From Desulfobulbaceae bacterium (GTDB lineage: Bacteria > Desulfobacterota > Desulfobulbia > Desulfobulbales > Desulfocapsaceae): DNA of 14,527 nt. The stretch is from contig DAOVUU010000015.1 of assembly GCA_030632405.1 (NCBI GenBank), forward strand, positions 1 through 14,527. The letters are read 5' to 3'. Every line of letters starts with the position of its first letter. The first letter of the stretch is position 1. The translations under genes were made by a program, and so were the position numbers. Positions 1-9,091 of this stretch are shown here, one piece after another. The notes below the pieces were generated by a model. That model had not been told where the DNA came from and made no database searches. It was given only the letters and a program-made list of their open reading frames with translations.

Positions 1-678
1 CAAGAAGAGAAGGACTGGGATTTCGAACTTGCTCCATTTTATCTATGGGCGATCAATATCGATGGTGATATGGGTATCCGTGGCAGAACCGCCAGCGTGC
101 AGGTCGATTTCAGCGATGTGTGGGACAACCTTCAAGGAGTCGTTACTGTTCGTTTTAATGCCATTTATCGCAATAAATTCGGAGTGTTACTCGATTATAA
201 TCATCTCGACCTTGGCAAAGAGACACTGAATAATTTTATTAACATTGATGTTGATTTTAAATCACAGATATTAAATCTGGCAGCAACCTATCGTCTATTA
301 GACAGCCAACACACCCTTGATGGCATTGCTGGAATTCGTTACACCGCATTAGATACAAGTGTTGATTTTAACAATATCGGCTCTAACCTCAACGGTGATA
401 AGGATTGGGTGGATCCGATCATAGGACTCCGTTATGGGTATCAATTAAACGACAAGTGGGCCTTGGCACTCTATGGTGATATCGGTGGCTTTGGAGTGGC
501 GTCAGACTTTACCTGGCAGGGCGCTGCCTTAGTCGATTTCCAGCCTTGGAAGAACGTGGCAATTGTAGCAGGATATAGGGCGATCGGTACAGATTATACG
601 TCGGGTAGCGGTTCTGACGAATTTACCTACGATGCAGTTGTTCATGGGCCAATCATTGGCCTGGACATTCGATGGTAA
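1..678 (+). CDS. Outer-membrane beta-barrel protein, 3' part
   Basis: The frame is open from the first base of the window to a TAA at 676-678, giving 225 visible residues; the start codon and signal peptide lie outside. An ATG at 70 is inside the gene and not the likely start, because the residues before it (DWDFELAPFYLWAINIDGDMG) are typical first-strand barrel sequence. The protein shows amphipathic alternating strands with many Trp, Tyr, Gly and Asp residues, conserved-looking turns such as DPIIGLRYGYQLND, and a C-terminal strand ending in GLDIRW. A terminal aromatic residue is the usual recognition signal for the BAM assembly machinery. This fits a small 8-12 stranded outer-membrane barrel of unknown function; no substrate can be inferred. 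It converges on tamB across a 183-base gap (679-861) that holds only weak hairpins such as GTTTC/GAAAC and no convincing terminator. The barrel assignment is fairly sure, the exact family is not. Confidence 0.75.
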   Translation, partial: QEEKDWDFELAPFYLWAINIDGDMGIRGRTASVQVDFSDVWDNLQGVVTVRFNAIYRNKFGVLLDYNHLDLGKETLNNFINIDVDFKSQILNLAATYRLLDSQHTLDGIAGIRYTALDTSVDFNNIGSNLNGDKDWVDPIIGLRYGYQLNDKWALALYGDIGGFGVASDFTWQGAALVDFQPWKNVAIVAGYRAIGTDYTSGSGSDEFTYDAVVHGPIIGLDIRW

Positions 679-861
679 GTTTCAGGGGTTTTGACAGTTT
701 CTCAGAAAATTGAAACATTGGTTCGTGGCTACTACCCCAAGACTTTTACGATGATGGATTAACTGAAAAAAAGTACCCTATCTACAAATTTATCACGATA
801 ACCTTAAATACCAGGTAAAAATGGAACTGAGACTCTCAATTATTTTAAACTTTTAAAGCCG

Positions 862-3800
862 CTATCTTTCAACTGAATAGAGCAGTTCGACACCAGTTGA
901 ATCAACAGAGTTTCGTACTTCCAATGAAAATCCCTCACCCAAGTTGTAGTGGAACCGAAACTGACCTGCATTATCAAAGAGGTTAAAGTCATAACCGATT
1001 GTCACCCTGTCGGTAAGTCGCCGATCGACAACCAAAGAGACCTCACTGCTTTCACTATCCTTATCCAGGCTGACCCCATCAATCAGCCCTCTGCCTCCAA
1101 AACTATCAAGCAAACGGTTCCCCCTGTTTACGCCGAGAAGCAATGCGACAGAACCGAGAATCCCTTCAGTTGAACCGTCTTCTGATATGAAAGGGCGTCC
1201 CAGTGCGATATATGAGAGAATATCCCGATCTTCCATTGACGGATCTGAAAACAGCTCAATATTGTAATCTTGAACTGTCCCTGTAATATTGGCACCAACG
1301 ATGACGTCCGTTGTTCCAGGCGATACCCTTTTTATGGTTTTCCTTGCCTGAATATCCAATACAGGGTTGTCAACAGGACCACTAGTAAACAACATCAGTC
1401 CACGAGATATACCAAGAGACCGTTGCCGGAAAGAAAAGGAGCCATCACTTATTTTGATTTCACCCACCGCCTGTATCTCGTGATTATCTGCTCCGGAGAT
1501 GTCGAGGTTACCGATAAAAAATCCGCTGAACCCGTATCCTTCAACCATAACATCATCTCCGAGAATAACAGTAATATCGAAATGAAATGGGATTCCATCT
1601 TCTGATCCCATTTCATCGGTAAAAACCGTATCTCTGGACGTTGTATCTGAGACGATCATTTTTTCCGGCTCAATGCGTGCTCTTGGGATATCTACTCTGC
1701 CAGTTATAGTTACACCGCTTGAGTCTGCACGTAATTTCAGATCTGGACGTATGAACACCTGCATTTCTCTCTGATCGATGACCTGAAGATTTTCGCTAAA
1801 TATCGATAATTCTCCCATCCAGTCGAGGCCTTCAAGGAAAACTGATCCCGTTCCTGTAACCTTCCCATCACCAGAATTAGCCAGCAGGTCAATACTGAAA
1901 CCATTCTTATCACCTTCTACTCCGAGTGCTATATTTGACACAAGTAACCCCAGATCAGGAATTACTATCTCGCCACCTTCCAGGGCGCCCACCCCATCAA
2001 AGAGTGGTCTCTGAATTGTTCCGGCAATAGTAAAATCAGCGCTCAACTGTCCTGAAGGCACAAGCATGTCTCCAGACAGCTGTTTCAAAAACCCAACATT
2101 CGCAATATCAACGCGCACGTTTCCTTCCAGTGGGAGCTCTGCCATTGGTAAAGATAAATCGCCAAATTGATCCACAGCTACCTCCAAATCTATGGTGGAG
2201 CCATCGACGCTGCTTGAGCTTAACGCTGCTGTCAGTATCTGGTCATGAAGGCGGAATGTAATCTGAGTATCGGCCAGTTCAATTTTACCCTTCACATCAT
2301 TTTCAGGTAAAGCCACATGGAGCTTCGATAACGTTAATGAACCCGTACCGTTATTGACAACTGGCCCCGTACCATCAAGAGCGATGCTACCAAAGACATC
2401 ACCAGCCAGCTCTAAGTCGATTATGTTCCAGTCCTTGAGCTTTGATATTTCCAGCTGCAGATCTGAAAGTTCAGCCTGCCAGGATCCCCCAGGAGACCAG
2501 CTGGCAACAGCACATATACTGTTTCCGGAGGATGTTATGCAAAGATCACCTAAAGAGATGAGATCCGGCGATATAATTACTCTCGATTTTTTTCCCTGCT
2601 TCCAACTTCCATACTCTTGATGCACATAGTTGAGATTATCTATCGATCCTTCCCAACTCCTGTCATCATGGAGTTGTCCGGTCATGGAACTGGTGAGCTC
2701 TCCGAGATCAGAAGACGCACCGGCTATAACAGTGTGATTTTCGAGGGCCCCGAGGATTGACAGGCTAAGCGTTTCAATGGTGAAATCATCTCTGCTGAAA
2801 TTTTCAACTGCAAGCGACAGATCAATCCAACCCTCTTTATCGACACTGCCGTTGGCATGAAGCTCATTCAGTGCGTAATCCTGGTAGGCGACTTCAGCTG
2901 CTCTTATCGAGAAATTGACAATAGGCTTTTCTTTTGGTCCTGCTATTGACGCCGCTATCTCAAGTTGTCCGACTAGTGGCCCAAATAACTGGCTGAGATC
3001 CTGACCATCAACCATAAGTGTTAAATCTACACTGTTACCAACCGTTCCATTCACCTCCATCCGGTTCGGACCTGTAATGAGAAAAAAGTCTTTGATCTGA
3101 AGTTTTCCTGGAGAGTAATCGACTTCTCCTCCCCCCTCGACGTTGTATCCAGCAAGTTCACCTGACAATGAAGTCAATATACCCTTCAGCTCTGTCTCGT
3201 CACCGTCGATATGGCCGCTACTTGCCACTGCCGCAGTCAACCCGCCATTAGGCAGATCTGACCAGGTGGCAGGATCGATCCCTTCAAGCTGCATCAGTAC
3301 CTCCCACTCAAACCCATCTGTCCATGCAAGTTGACCGGACCATTCTACCATTTCTTTGCCTGTTGCTAGTTGTGCATCCAGCACTTCAGCTCCCTGCAAA
3401 TCTCCTCGCAGCCGAACGGCTCCGGTAACATTTTCTGGAAATTCATCAACAGAAAGCTTCAAGTGAGAAATGTGTGCTTCATACTCCAATGCGTTCTCAT
3501 CGATTGTACCGGTTATATCGAGCTCCACATCTGCGTGGCCCGACAAAACATCCTGATACGGAGAAAAATCTATGGATGAGGTGGAAATTTTTGCACTCCA
3601 GGAGACTATCTCACCCCAAGTTACCTGGCCAGTCAGCAGACTCCTGCTCCCGTCAAAATGTACTGGCGATTCATCGATTATAAAGCCATCATTGTTGCCC
3701 CTCATATCCAATTGAACAGACAAGGGGGACAATCCAGACAGGCTGGTTTCCGCATCCAGGTTGACCCGGTAATCATCAAATCGTCCCTCTGTGTGAAATA

Positions 3801-4626
3801 CCAGGTTGCTCCTCAGCTCAGGCCAGTCGGGACAGATATCGGCAAGAAAGATGTCATGACCAGAACCCTCGAAACTCCAGTTCACTTCACCAGATATCGG
3901 GGATAGCGATCCCTTTATAACAATCTTTCCAGGCCTGTTCAGCGAGAGGGAAATCTGCGGATTAGCCAGAGCTCCTGAGACTTCAAAAGTCCCCTGCATT
4001 TTGCTGCAACCGGCGATCTTAAACTGCCAGATTCCTTGACTGGTTATCTTCCACGCTTCTGACATCTGGAGATGTGTCTGCAGATCGACACGATATCCAG
4101 CAGACTTTACTGACATATCATTAATCGAAATACCATCTCTGCCACCGGATAACGAGCTGCTGATCTGCTCAATAACCATCTCCTGTTCTCCCACAGTGCT
4201 GAAGATGGCGATGTCTTTAAGCACTGTTTTCTCAACAAGGAATGCAATCGGTACTGTTATTTTCGGCAACTGGATTTCATTTATTGCGTCAGGGGCGTCC
4301 AGGTTCTGCTCTGCCATGGTTACCTCAACGCCTTCAACAAGGAGTTCGGGAATATGTAACCGGTTCTGGAGCAAACCCATTGGACGCCACTCTAGAGCCA
4401 GCTTCTTTATGAACACATTCGCCTGGGGACTATGAAAATGAATCCCCTCAAGCTTCAGTGGACCAATCAGTCTGCCAGTGCTGTTCTCAATGCTGATTCT
4501 GTCTTCTGTAACGGAAGAGACCAACTGAACACTGAATTGAAGACCTCTATTGCTCAACAGGAAAAAAGCTGTGAGAACACAAAGAATCAGTAACAGGCCT
4601 GATACTGAGATGAGAATTTTTTTCAT
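862..4626 (-). CDS. tamB: TamB, inner-membrane-anchored translocation and assembly protein
   Basis: This 1254-residue protein is close to the usual TamB length (about 1260 in E. coli). It begins with a Lys-Lys and one hydrophobic helix (about residues 4-25), the uncleaved inner-membrane anchor. A very long stretch of short beta-rich repeats follows, as expected for the periplasm-spanning beta-taco that conducts hydrophobic substrates such as lipids or barrel strands. The C-terminal TamB/DUF490 region is recognisable: DRDILSYIALGRPF starts near residue 1133, followed by LLLGVNRGNRLLDSFGG, VVDRRLTDRVTIGYDFNL and the closing LEVRNSVDSTGVELLYSVER. The ATG overlaps the tamA stop by one base (TGATG), so translation is probably coupled. 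In known systems TamB pairs with TamA in the outer membrane; recent work on the AsmA-like group also implicates TamB in phospholipid transport. There is no truncation or frameshift. The gene ends with TAG facing the barrel gene. Confidence 0.93.
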   Translation of the reverse strand: MKKILISVSGLLLILCVLTAFFLLSNRGLQFSVQLVSSVTEDRISIENSTGRLIGPLKLEGIHFHSPQANVFIKKLALEWRPMGLLQNRLHIPELLVEGVEVTMAEQNLDAPDAINEIQLPKITVPIAFLVEKTVLKDIAIFSTVGEQEMVIEQISSSLSGGRDGISINDMSVKSAGYRVDLQTHLQMSEAWKITSQGIWQFKIAGCSKMQGTFEVSGALANPQISLSLNRPGKIVIKGSLSPISGEVNWSFEGSGHDIFLADICPDWPELRSNLVFHTEGRFDDYRVNLDAETSLSGLSPLSVQLDMRGNNDGFIIDESPVHFDGSRSLLTGQVTWGEIVSWSAKISTSSIDFSPYQDVLSGHADVELDITGTIDENALEYEAHISHLKLSVDEFPENVTGAVRLRGDLQGAEVLDAQLATGKEMVEWSGQLAWTDGFEWEVLMQLEGIDPATWSDLPNGGLTAAVASSGHIDGDETELKGILTSLSGELAGYNVEGGGEVDYSPGKLQIKDFFLITGPNRMEVNGTVGNSVDLTLMVDGQDLSQLFGPLVGQLEIAASIAGPKEKPIVNFSIRAAEVAYQDYALNELHANGSVDKEGWIDLSLAVENFSRDDFTIETLSLSILGALENHTVIAGASSDLGELTSSMTGQLHDDRSWEGSIDNLNYVHQEYGSWKQGKKSRVIISPDLISLGDLCITSSGNSICAVASWSPGGSWQAELSDLQLEISKLKDWNIIDLELAGDVFGSIALDGTGPVVNNGTGSLTLSKLHVALPENDVKGKIELADTQITFRLHDQILTAALSSSSVDGSTIDLEVAVDQFGDLSLPMAELPLEGNVRVDIANVGFLKQLSGDMLVPSGQLSADFTIAGTIQRPLFDGVGALEGGEIVIPDLGLLVSNIALGVEGDKNGFSIDLLANSGDGKVTGTGSVFLEGLDWMGELSIFSENLQVIDQREMQVFIRPDLKLRADSSGVTITGRVDIPRARIEPEKMIVSDTTSRDTVFTDEMGSEDGIPFHFDITVILGDDVMVEGYGFSGFFIGNLDISGADNHEIQAVGEIKISDGSFSFRQRSLGISRGLMLFTSGPVDNPVLDIQARKTIKRVSPGTTDVIVGANITGTVQDYNIELFSDPSMEDRDILSYIALGRPFISEDGSTEGILGSVALLLGVNRGNRLLDSFGGRGLIDGVSLDKDSESSEVSLVVDRRLTDRVTIGYDFNLFDNAGQFRFHYNLGEGFSLEVRNSVDSTGVELLYSVER

Positions 4627-6446
4627 CAGAAATCTGTCCCCACACGTATAAAAACGTATTGAGCGGTACCGTCCTCGGTCAAGGGATAGGCAAGTTCAAG
4701 CTTCACCTGACCAAAAGGAAGAACAACGCCAGCGCCCACACCAATGCCATGGGCAAGGTCAAGCGACCACTCATTCATTGCATTTCCAGCATCATAGAAT
4801 GCTGATACCCTGAAATTCTCAAGAACCTCTCTCTCGACAGTGACACTTCCTGCAAGGAGGTATTTACCACCGATTATATTTCCGGTATTATCTTCAGGAC
4901 CTAAGGTTCTGTATTTATATCCACGTACACTTTTTTCCCCACCAGCATAGTATCGCAGGGAAGGAGGCAGATCCCCGATGGAATCGACAAGTATCGCACC
5001 AAAGCTGGCAGCCCCGATAAGGCGCCATTTAGTGATTGGAGTCGTAATAGCCCTCCCATTGAAACGAACCTTTAAAAACGATGCATCTGAAAGAATTGCT
5101 GCACTTGCTCCTTCCAGGTCAATTGACCACCGATACCCATTTTGAGTGTTAATTATATCATCAGCCCTGGTTAGAGAACGGTGTAAGCCTGGCATGAGAA
5201 ACTTTCCCCTTCCCGAGGTGGATCCAATCGAATAGTCCTCGTCAAATCCGACGACAGATACCGCTCCATAACTTACTGGCGTTCTGTACTCATATACAGC
5301 CCCCGCCGAGAATTTTCCCGTGTCGGTATCTTCCCATAATTCCCTGTTCCATTTCATAGATCCAGTGATAGTCTCAAATTTGGGATTCAGGCCAGGTACC
5401 TGATAATTAAAGAGGATATGGTTCTCCTGATCTCCAAGCAACAGGGAAGAAAATGCCCGGTGCCCGCTCTTGTTCAACAGTTGATTCTGCCAGTCGAACC
5501 TGATATTTGCCCCGGTATCCGTGGCATAACCAAGGCCGAAATTATACCTGTTATAATATTCTCGAGGATCGGTTATCACATTTATCGGTATTTGATTATC
5601 ATCTGCATTACCAATCACTGCGTCAACAGTGACCCGACCAAAGTAGTTGGTCTGATAGAGCTCCCGTTGCAAGTGCTGTAAAAGGGTTCGGTCAAACGGG
5701 TCACCTTTTTCAAAAGGTATAAAGTGTTGAAGCAGGTCATCATAGATTACGTTTTGCTTGCTCTTAATATCTCCAAACTGATAGCGAAGCCCGGTATACA
5801 GAACCAGTTCGATTTCAGCACTATAGGCTCTTCGATCTATTCTCAGTTCGCTGACATGATAAGATGCATCCAGAAAACCAAGAGCTCTCACCCTCTGGAG
5901 CAGGTTCCTTTTTTCCTTTTCATACAGCGGATGGTTAAGGGGAGTCCCTATTCTTAAAGATGGTATCTCCTCCGGTTCACCTAACGCTGTCATGCTCTCT
6001 TCTGACCCGACAATTGTGACTGAGAGATCAGTGATGTAAACTTGCCTGCCCGGATCAATCCAGTATTCAGCTTTCCAGCCATTTTCCGTTACGGCAAGCG
6101 TTGCATCAATTACCGGCGAGTAAAAACCATAGGGTGCCAGTGCCGATTCGATATCCCGGGGAGCAAGCCTATGGAGTCGATTGACGTCTCTTTCTTCAAA
6201 ATCACCGCTCAATCCAAGTCGATTAATCCTGAGTCGGGCCATGACATTATCGTACACCTGCCCATCTATGCCGGTAACGTCTACTTCGATGAGATCTTCA
6301 GCCACACCGCGAGACGTAACGAATAAGTTCAGTAGGAGACAGAGAGTGATAGTTAGATATCGCAATGACTTAGAATAATAAGAAGGAAAAAGACTCTCCC
6401 TGTTAAGAAAAGTTATACAACGACTCAGGCAACTAGAAGATAGCAA
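4626..6446 (-). CDS. tamA: TamA, Omp85-family outer-membrane assembly protein
   Basis: The Omp85 protein of the TAM complex inserts barrel proteins and autotransporters into the outer membrane together with TamB. The longest frame gives 606 residues with three POTRA-like segments (roughly 52-125, 135-220, 222-292) and a 16-strand-type barrel from about 298 to the end. The signature loop-6 motif is seen as YYAGGEKSVRGYKYRTLGPE (Arg-Gly-Tyr at 508-510), and the last residue is Phe, the normal barrel-targeting end. The start is uncertain. The longest frame opens with TTG at 6446-6444, has an in-frame TAG just upstream, and shows no ribosome site. A second TTG at 6365-6363 (residue 28) would give a compact signal peptide, MRYLTITLCLLLNLFV then TSRGVA before EDLIEV, so the true protein may be about 579 residues, close to E. 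coli TamA (577). No ATG precedes residue 69. It lies first in a two-gene operon with tamB. Confidence 0.9.
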   Translation of the reverse strand: MLSSSCLSRCITFLNRESLFPSYYSKSLRYLTITLCLLLNLFVTSRGVAEDLIEVDVTGIDGQVYDNVMARLRINRLGLSGDFEERDVNRLHRLAPRDIESALAPYGFYSPVIDATLAVTENGWKAEYWIDPGRQVYITDLSVTIVGSEESMTALGEPEEIPSLRIGTPLNHPLYEKEKRNLLQRVRALGFLDASYHVSELRIDRRAYSAEIELVLYTGLRYQFGDIKSKQNVIYDDLLQHFIPFEKGDPFDRTLLQHLQRELYQTNYFGRVTVDAVIGNADDNQIPINVITDPREYYNRYNFGLGYATDTGANIRFDWQNQLLNKSGHRAFSSLLLGDQENHILFNYQVPGLNPKFETITGSMKWNRELWEDTDTGKFSAGAVYEYRTPVSYGAVSVVGFDEDYSIGSTSGRGKFLMPGLHRSLTRADDIINTQNGYRWSIDLEGASAAILSDASFLKVRFNGRAITTPITKWRLIGAASFGAILVDSIGDLPPSLRYYAGGEKSVRGYKYRTLGPEDNTGNIIGGKYLLAGSVTVEREVLENFRVSAFYDAGNAMNEWSLDLAHGIGVGAGVVLPFGQVKLELAYPLTEDGTAQYVFIRVGTDF

Positions 6447-6772
6447 TGAAACTAAAGAATTTTTGCCAGTCTATCAAGTTTTTTCCTATCTCTTTTCGAG
6501 GCCCGGCCGCACTTGACCTTAAACTGTGAAGTTATTGTTTGAAAATGAGCGAGCGATTTGCTGATAGGAAACTAAAGGGATACAGGAAGCACCTTACATC
6601 ATAGCATGCAGCAACATTGATTATCTTCGTATTGGCAGTGTTAAGTTAAATGATAAGTCGCTGATATTACGTGATCAGGAATCTTAATCTGTCAGACGTA
6701 ATGCCAAGTCCAAGATTTCCTCGGGAAACACTTAATTTCTCTATTTAGAGTAATAATAGAATAGCTGGGAAT
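6447..6772. other. Intergenic gap between tamA and the mscS-type gene
   Basis: The 326 bases are stop-rich in all frames and I see no gene. Both flanking genes read leftward, so this should hold the end of the channel transcript and the tamA promoter. A short hairpin TTTCC-TCG-GGAAA sits at 6716-6728, but it has no T-run on either strand and is a poor terminator. Upstream of tamA on the minus strand there is a TTGATA-like -35 near 6471-6476, 17 bases from a weak TAGTTT. A TATAAC lies inside the longest tamA frame near 6411-6416, which would fit the shorter TTG start of tamA. The 10-mer GAAACTAAAG occurs twice (starting at 6449 and about 6568), probably by chance. Confidence 0.4.
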
Positions 6773-8446
6773 TTAGTTTGTCTTCTCTTCCTGCAAATGC
6801 ACATCACGTTGTGGAAATGGAATGGTTATCCCCTCCTCTGCAAACCGCTTATCGATAGCCTTGCTGAGATCGTGTATCACTCTACCGCGATCATGGGGTT
6901 GAATAGCCCAGGCCAATAACTCAAAGTCGATAGACGAATCACCAAAAACACGCAAACGTGCCTGAGGCGGGGGGTCTGTTCTCACCATTTTACAACTCTT
7001 TGCGATATCAGTAAGTACAGTCTCAACCAGACCCAGATCGGAGCCATATGCTACACCCACTGCCACTCTGACCCGGAAATGGGGATAGGGTGCGCTTTCG
7101 TTGACAATTTTGGTATTGGTGATGACTGAGTTTGGAATGACAATGAGGATACCGTCAAGGGTAAGCAAGCGTGTGCTCCTCATTCCGATTGATTTGACCT
7201 CTCCCCGCTCTCCGGTATCCAGAACAATAAAATCACCGGTTTTGAACGGGCCATCGAAAAGGATTGATATCCCACCGAAAAAATTAGCCAAACTTTCTCG
7301 TGCCGCAAGGGCAAGAGCGACACCGGCGATCCCGGCTGACGCAAAAACCGCATTCACAGGAAGACCAAAATCCAATCCTCCCCAATACCATATTGCAAAG
7401 ATCAGGATTGCGGAGATCACTCTGAAAAGCAGATTTATAAAATCTATATTGAGTAAATTTTCTTTGTTCCTGCTCGCGGTGGTGATGGCGTGCATGACTA
7501 TATTACAGACAACATAAGCGGTCCACGACAGAAGTATCAGAAACAAACCATGCAGGAGAAAGAGAGTGAAGTTGTTGACTGTGCCACTAATGTTCAGATG
7601 GGTATGGGTGATATTTCTCGCGACAAACGACACCCCGATGGCAAGCAGGGGATAGGCCAGCATCTTCAAGGGCCATTGATTCTCTGTGCGGTTTCTTCTC
7701 ATTTTTTTGTATCGTATCCAAATCAACCACAACAGCACCGCAGCCAGGGAAACTGTTGCCGCCAACCCTGCCCACTGCCACAAGGCTTGCCCGAAAAAAC
7801 TATGCCTCATCTGTGACGGCAAACTATCGATGAGGGTCTGAGATATCACCCCTCCCGCTGAATATCTTGATGCTTCGTAAATGTTCTCTAATGCTCCCAC
7901 CCTGACCGGCAGATGCCGGACCTCATCATAATATCTGCTCAGGCGCCTAACTGTTTCAGGTGTAAACAGAAAATCGTTCTTTCTGTCCCCCTCGCTGACT
8001 CTGTGCAGAGTTATCCCAGAAAGTGGAATATACCAAAGCTCCAGCTCATCTCGTCTCACCTCATCCCTGTTGGGAATATCATCCAGAGCAGGCACCTCAA
8101 TACGGTTGAGGATCTCGCTCAACAGCAACACGGATTCTCTGCCGACATTTTCGGCTAAAATGGGAGCAACCTCCCTTAAATCAAAACAGAGAAGTGCCCG
8201 GGCCATGGCGGCTTCTGTCGTGTAGGAGACCTTCTCAGGAAAGAATAATGCTTTTCCATAGGCGCTTGAATATCTCTGGAAGCTTTCCATCGTAGCCCTT
8301 GGGCTCGATGTGTCCAGTGGTTCCAGGGCAAAGTAGGGGGAACTCCATACTGGTAAAACAGATAAAAAAAATGAAGCTATTGCGAACGGTAAGGCAATGG
8401 CGCAAAGACATAAGAAGACGCGTTCTTTAACAGACAAAATTGTCAT
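6773..8446 (-). CDS. MscS-family mechanosensitive ion channel with extended N-terminal region
   Basis: This 557-residue membrane protein ends in a complete MscS domain. The pore helix and signature SAGIAGVALALAARESLANF (about 370-389) are followed by FFGGISILFDGPFKTGDFIVL, the beta domain with VIPNSVITNTKIVN (436-449), and the mixed alpha/beta vestibule ending near 545. Such channels open under membrane tension to release solutes during hypo-osmotic shock. E. coli MscS has 286 residues; here about 270 extra residues precede the core. A hydrophobic helix at 10-34 is either a signal anchor or a signal peptide. It is followed by about 185 soluble, probably periplasmic residues (35-218) and further helices near 221-245, 261-278, 293-321 and 336-357 before the pore helix. 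Such enlarged MscS-like proteins are common, but I do not recognise this N-terminal part. The ATG at 8446-8444 has only a weak GGTAGAG ribosome site. It appears monocistronic. Confidence 0.9.
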   Translation of the reverse strand: MTILSVKERVFLCLCAIALPFAIASFFLSVLPVWSSPYFALEPLDTSSPRATMESFQRYSSAYGKALFFPEKVSYTTEAAMARALLCFDLREVAPILAENVGRESVLLLSEILNRIEVPALDDIPNRDEVRRDELELWYIPLSGITLHRVSEGDRKNDFLFTPETVRRLSRYYDEVRHLPVRVGALENIYEASRYSAGGVISQTLIDSLPSQMRHSFFGQALWQWAGLAATVSLAAVLLWLIWIRYKKMRRNRTENQWPLKMLAYPLLAIGVSFVARNITHTHLNISGTVNNFTLFLLHGLFLILLSWTAYVVCNIVMHAITTASRNKENLLNIDFINLLFRVISAILIFAIWYWGGLDFGLPVNAVFASAGIAGVALALAARESLANFFGGISILFDGPFKTGDFIVLDTGERGEVKSIGMRSTRLLTLDGILIVIPNSVITNTKIVNESAPYPHFRVRVAVGVAYGSDLGLVETVLTDIAKSCKMVRTDPPPQARLRVFGDSSIDFELLAWAIQPHDRGRVIHDLSKAIDKRFAEEGITIPFPQRDVHLQEEKTN

Positions 8447-8861
8447 CTGACTCTACCTTTATCGTTAATGACTGAATCCAACCGACAGCTCACACAGCAA
8501 AAAGAAGAGGACACACTGGAGTTGATTCTTTATATGGCGACCAGATAGTATTTAAAACCCCATCTTGGTTCACGGTAATCTTTTTTTGGATCATTGGTAA
8601 GTTAATCGTCATATTCAAGAGCTTACAGTAACGGCGAAGGTTAAGATACCAGAACATCGAATTATTAACATACGAGTCTCCTTATAATGATTGAGAGAGT
8701 TGAAATATCACAAACGGTTATTAAGACGAAACCTGATTAGCCGATATTGTCAAGATTACAATACCAGTAAATCCCTGTATTTACGTCGTTTATAGATCCA
8801 TCAATGTCAGAAAATCAACGTGCTTCTTAATAAATAACCTGCCGTCATTGGTTCGCAGTAA

Positions 8862-8897
8862 TATCGTTGCAAACAACGTATAGATATTCCAACGATA
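8862..8897. repeat. Inverted-repeat cluster TATCGTTG / CAACGATA
   Basis: TATCGTTG at 8862-8869 and its exact reverse complement CAACGATA at 8890-8897 form 8-base arms separated by 20 bases. A third copy of the core, CAACG at 8874-8878, lies between them and also forms a tight CGTTG-CAAA-CAACG hairpin with the left arm. The two rightward CAACG copies start 16 bases apart. The cluster ends about 55 bases upstream of the -35 hexamer of the carbonic anhydrase promoter, a plausible place for an activator site. Its role is inference. Confidence 0.35.
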
Positions 8898-8951
8898 ACA
8901 AAAATTAGTGAAAAACAAATGTGTAAAATATTTGACCTTGAAGTAATACTA

Positions 8952-8979
8952 TTGACCTGATAACCATTATTAACATAAT
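8952..8979 (+). promoter_or_regulatory. Candidate sigma70-type promoter for the carbonic anhydrase gene
   Basis: TTGACC (8952-8957) matches five of six bases of the -35 consensus. CATAAT (8974-8979) matches five of six of the -10 consensus, with a 16-base spacer; reading the -10 as ATAATT one base later gives 17. The preceding 50 bases are rich in A, as in an UP element. Transcription would begin near 8986, giving a leader of about 105 bases before the ATG at 9092. An overlapping TTGACC at 8933-8938 lacks a suitable -10. Confidence 0.45.
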
Positions 8980-9037
8980 TTTAGAAAAAAAGAGTATCAT
9001 TATTGATAATTTAATGGTGGACTGATAAGGTGGGGCA

Positions 9038-9051
9038 GATCAAGCTTGATC
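9038..9051. repeat. 14-base perfect palindrome in the carbonic anhydrase leader
   Basis: GATCAAGCTTGATC is a perfect palindrome lying about 50 bases after the predicted transcription start and 40 bases before the ATG. In DNA it could be a dimeric repressor site; in RNA it forms at best a five-pair stem with an AGCT loop. It does not match the FNR consensus, whose half-sites face the other way. Confidence 0.4.
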
Positions 9052-9091
9052 AAAAGACTAAAAACATATAACAAAACAAGAGGAGGAAATC

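Larger units (their letters stand above)
8447..9091. other. Divergent 645-base intergenic region
   Basis: This AT-rich, stop-rich stretch separates the leftward channel gene from the rightward carbonic anhydrase, and I find no coding region in it. It must hold promoters for both. On the right side I see an inverted-repeat cluster at 8862-8897, an A-rich stretch at about 8897-8945, a good -35/-10 pair at 8952-8979 and a 14-base palindrome in the presumed leader. On the left side no clear promoter for the channel gene stands out; a TACTAT on the minus strand near 8548-8553 lacks a convincing -35. No tRNA or recognisable riboswitch was seen. The size is large for two simple promoters, so an unannotated small RNA cannot be excluded. 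Confidence 0.5.

Noticed and set aside
70..678. Barrel gene starting at ATG 70
   Set aside because: The same frame is open to base 1 with barrel-like residues upstream, and there is no signal peptide or ribosome site at 70, so the gene is cut by the window edge.
790..801. TTATCACGATAA inverted repeat between the barrel gene and tamB
   Set aside because: Five pairs around a two-base centre, AT-rich, without a T-run in a useful position; easily chance in this AT-rich gap.
6600..6700. Possible decayed transposase or mobile fragment
   Set aside because: No frame gives more than a few meaningful residues, and no terminal repeats or target duplications were seen.
6716..6728. TTTCC-TCG-GGAAA hairpin as terminator of the channel gene
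   Set aside because: Only five pairs with a three-base loop and no T-run on either strand.
7101..7517. 138-codon plus-strand frame
   Set aside because: Antisense shadow of the conserved MscS domain, with low-complexity Arg/Ser/Ala content.
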